Shown piece by piece: positions 62,416-64,000 of a DNA stretch of 64,000 nucleotides. Location of the stretch: assembly GCF_014107495.1 (NCBI RefSeq), contig NZ_CP041969.1:1-64000 (forward strand), read 5' to 3'. Origin of the DNA: Cohnella cholangitidis (GTDB lineage Bacteria > Bacillota > Bacilli > Paenibacillales > Paenibacillaceae). A program made the position numbers and the translations under genes. The notes beneath the pieces were generated by a model that was not told where the DNA came from, searched no databases, and saw only the letters and a program-made list of their open reading frames with translations. Positions within the stretch are counted from its first letter, which is position 1, and the number at the start of each line of letters is the position of its first letter.

Positions 62416-64000
62416 TCCCGTTCACTCCTTTCCTGTACGCCCGCCGCGGCGGTCTGTTCCTTGGCCTGCCCTTCGACGGCCATGCGCCGACACCAGATCG
62501 GAAACGACTGCAGCAGCTCCTTCACTTTGTCCTTGCTTATTTTGCCCGCGTCGTATTCGGCTTGCAGCGTCTTCTCCGTACCTGTTCCGCTTAACCCGAC
62601 CGTTAAATCCGCTGCGGTCAGCCACTGCTCGGGCGCGGCGGCGGAATAGCTTCCCCGGTACAACGGCAAAATTGCCGTCGGCGAGTCTTTTCCTTCCGGT
62701 TTGACAAGCACGGGGTAAGGAGGCGCAGGTTGAAGCCTTGTCTCGCGAATGGATCGAAGCAGCTCCGGATATCCCTTCACCGCATTCAGATCGACCGACG
62801 CGATACCCGCGCCGTCGCTTAAGCCGCATAACAACAGATCGTACCGGGGCTGACGGAACGCCTGCGCAAACATAACGGCCCAGATCGCGATTGCCGCAAG
62901 CTCCGGATCTACGCCCTCAAGCTCGCCGATCCGCTCCAACTGCCGAACGGTCTGGCTATTCAGCGGCAATCGCAGTAAGTCTCCCTGCCGCGCATGTCGG
63001 TCTAACGGTCTCGCTTGTTCAGGAACCCGAATAGGAACGACGGTTAGGTTCGTCATAGCCGATCCTTCTTCGGAGAGTCTGACGGCCAGCTTCGACACGG
63101 TAGGATAGGCGAACAAATCTGCTACCGTCAACATGCCGGGATACGAGGTTTCGAGCTCCTTATGCATGCGGAGCAGCAACAACGAATTTCCACCCAGCTC
63201 GAAAAAGTTATCGTCGATGCCGACTTTGTCCCGTTGCAGCAACTCCTCCCATAACGCGGCCAATCGTTGCTCCGTCGCCGTGGTCGGCTCGGCGTACGCC
63301 ACCCCAGTGTCCATCTCCGCTTCCGGCGCCGGCAGCGCCTTCCGGTCGGCCTTTCCGCTCGCCGTCAGCGGCATCCGCTCCAGCTGCGCGAACAGCGCAG
63401 GGATCATATAGTCCGGCAGCCGCTCTCCGCAATGCTTGCGCAGCTCGCCCGACGTGCAGGCGCGGTCCGCCACGATGTACGCCACTAGACGTTTGCCGCC
63501 CATTCCGTCATCCGCCGCCACGACCGCTGCCTCCGACACCGCATCATGCGCCAGCAGCGTTCGCTCGATCTCGCCAAGCTCGATCCGGTACCCCCGGATT
63601 TTCACTTGGTCGTCGATTCGGCCCAAGTATTGAATCTGTCCGTCCGCCGTCCAACGGGCCAAATCGCCCGTCCGGTACATGCGCGTCCCCGGCACGAACG
63701 GGTTCGCCACGAATTTGTCCGCCGTCAGTTCCGGCTGGTTCGCATAACCCGCCGCCAGCTGCACGCCCGCGATGCACAGCTCCCCGGGCACCCCGATCGG
63801 CTGCGCCTGATCGCTTTCGCCGACGATATAGATCGCCGTGTTGTCGATCGGCTTGCCGATCGGCACGTAATCGAGTTCGCTGTCCGGCTCGCAGACGTAA
63901 GCCGTCACGTCTACCGTCGCTTCCGTCGGGCCGTACAGGTTAACCAGCTTCGTTTCGGTCAATCCAGCTTGGCGCATTAACGCGTAGAATTTCTCGACGT
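62412..64000 (-). CDS. NRPS, 3' part (5' end beyond window)
   Basis: The frame enters from beyond the window inside an adenylation domain (MRQAGLTETKLVNLYGPTEATVDV) and runs through its C-terminal part and a PCP (active Ser in FFELGGNSLLLL). It then ends with about 210 residues resembling the second half of a condensation domain, from LPLNSQTVRQLERIGELEG onward, without the HHxxxDG motif. The visible code positions L-V-D agree with the serine code of the downstream synthase. It precedes and overlaps the acyltransferase gene by four bases. Partial. Confidence 0.88.
   Translation of the reverse strand, partial: VEKFYALMRQAGLTETKLVNLYGPTEATVDVTAYVCEPDSELDYVPIGKPIDNTAIYIVGESDQAQPIGVPGELCIAGVQLAAGYANQPELTADKFVANPFVPGTRMYRTGDLARWTADGQIQYLGRIDDQVKIRGYRIELGEIERTLLAHDAVSEAAVVAADDGMGGKRLVAYIVADRACTSGELRKHCGERLPDYMIPALFAQLERMPLTASGKADRKALPAPEAEMDTGVAYAEPTTATEQRLAALWEELLQRDKVGIDDNFFELGGNSLLLLRMHKELETSYPGMLTVADLFAYPTVSKLAVRLSEEGSAMTNLTVVPIRVPEQARPLDRHARQGDLLRLPLNSQTVRQLERIGELEGVDPELAAIAIWAVMFAQAFRQPRYDLLLCGLSDGAGIASVDLNAVKGYPELLRSIRETRLQPAPPYPVLVKPEGKDSPTAILPLYRGSYSAAAPEQWLTAADLTVGLSGTGTEKTLQAEYDAGKISKDKVKELLQSFPIWCRRMAVEGQAKEQTAAAGVQERSERE
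63211..64000 (-). repeat. Near-identical adenylation-domain repeat, copy 2
   Basis: Partner of 50617-51406. The identity continues to the last base of the window, so the full length is unknown. The left boundary is sharp: sequence diverges immediately before the carrier-protein segment TCGTCGATGCCGACTTTG. Confidence 0.92.

Noticed and set aside
49252-62704. Many long plus-strand frames opposite the PKS/NRPS genes
   Set aside because: They are shadows of high-GC coding on the other strand: no ribosome sites, arginine/proline-rich composition, no family motifs.
1-64000. CRISPR arrays, rRNA and tRNA genes, T-box leaders
   Set aside because: No regularly spaced repeats, cloverleaf-like segments with CCA-type ends, or T-box motif were noticed by eye; a covariance search could still find a missed RNA.

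Overview
The window looks like chromosome of an endospore-forming Bacillota of the Paenibacillaceae (Paenibacillus or Cohnella type). The evidence is strong GGAGG-type ribosome sites, many TTG/GTG starts, YmaF- and YjcZ-type small proteins, YtrA-type regulation, Zur boxes of the Bacillus type, TupA/WbsX surface-polymer genes and a large PKS/NRPS locus. No rRNA, tRNA or CRISPR array was seen.

Layout. 1-4.4 kb: small accessory genes (DinB, YmaF, YjcZ, a serine hydrolase) and a 36-residue peptide gene between two related GNAT acetyltransferases. 4.6-11.4 kb: a copper/heme redox block. SCO and a membrane cytochrome c converge on an operon for a YtkA-like lipoprotein, NosD, NosL, NosY, NosF, a ResA/TlpA thioredoxin and a NarL-type regulator, with BdbC upstream. 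No nosZ is present. 11.6-16.8 kb: a YtrA-type regulator with its own ABC transporter, divergent from a MacB/FtsX-type ABC transporter; the shared promoter region carries two matching operator arms. 16.8-21.9 kb: an Opp/Nik/Cnt-type five-gene importer behind two Zur-like boxes, so probably zinc or zinc-metallophore uptake. 21.9-22.9 kb: a complete-ended but transposase-truncated IS1595-like element with 30-bp inverted ends and an 8-bp target duplication, carrying a DUF4190 gene. 22.9-37.3 kb: mostly regulator/target pairs (MerR, LysR/tautomerase, MarR/epoxide hydrolase, PadR/HAAS, TetR/SUMF1), a large two-domain peptidase, and an Lsa-like ABC-F gene behind a transcription attenuator.

37.5-45.0 kb is a tightly overlapping seven-gene operon: KAS III, ATP-grasp, OleD-like reductase, metallo-beta-lactamase-fold hydrolase, phenylacetate-CoA-ligase/F390-synthetase-like adenylating enzyme, GNAT-like protein and SDR. 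It reads as an uncharacterised small-molecule or lipid pathway. 45.0-48.8 kb holds surface-polysaccharide genes (WbsX, TupA, GT2). 48.8 kb to the end is a minus-strand hybrid trans-AT PKS/NRPS operon: an NRPS entering from beyond the window, a discrete acyltransferase, a CPBP-family membrane protein, and a ~3465-residue protein with order KS-ACP-C-FkbH-PCP-C-A(Ser)-PCP-C.

A cross-cutting observation: five genes (FtsX permease, MarR, F390-synthetase-like enzyme, TupA, PKS/NRPS), and perhaps a sixth (the peptidase), lose their frame by one missing base. In four of the five the missing base lies in a G/C run; the fifth fits a lost G or C. In each case the expected conserved sequence continues in the next frame. 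This is more like systematic base under-calling than independent gene decay; I give corrected extents for these genes.
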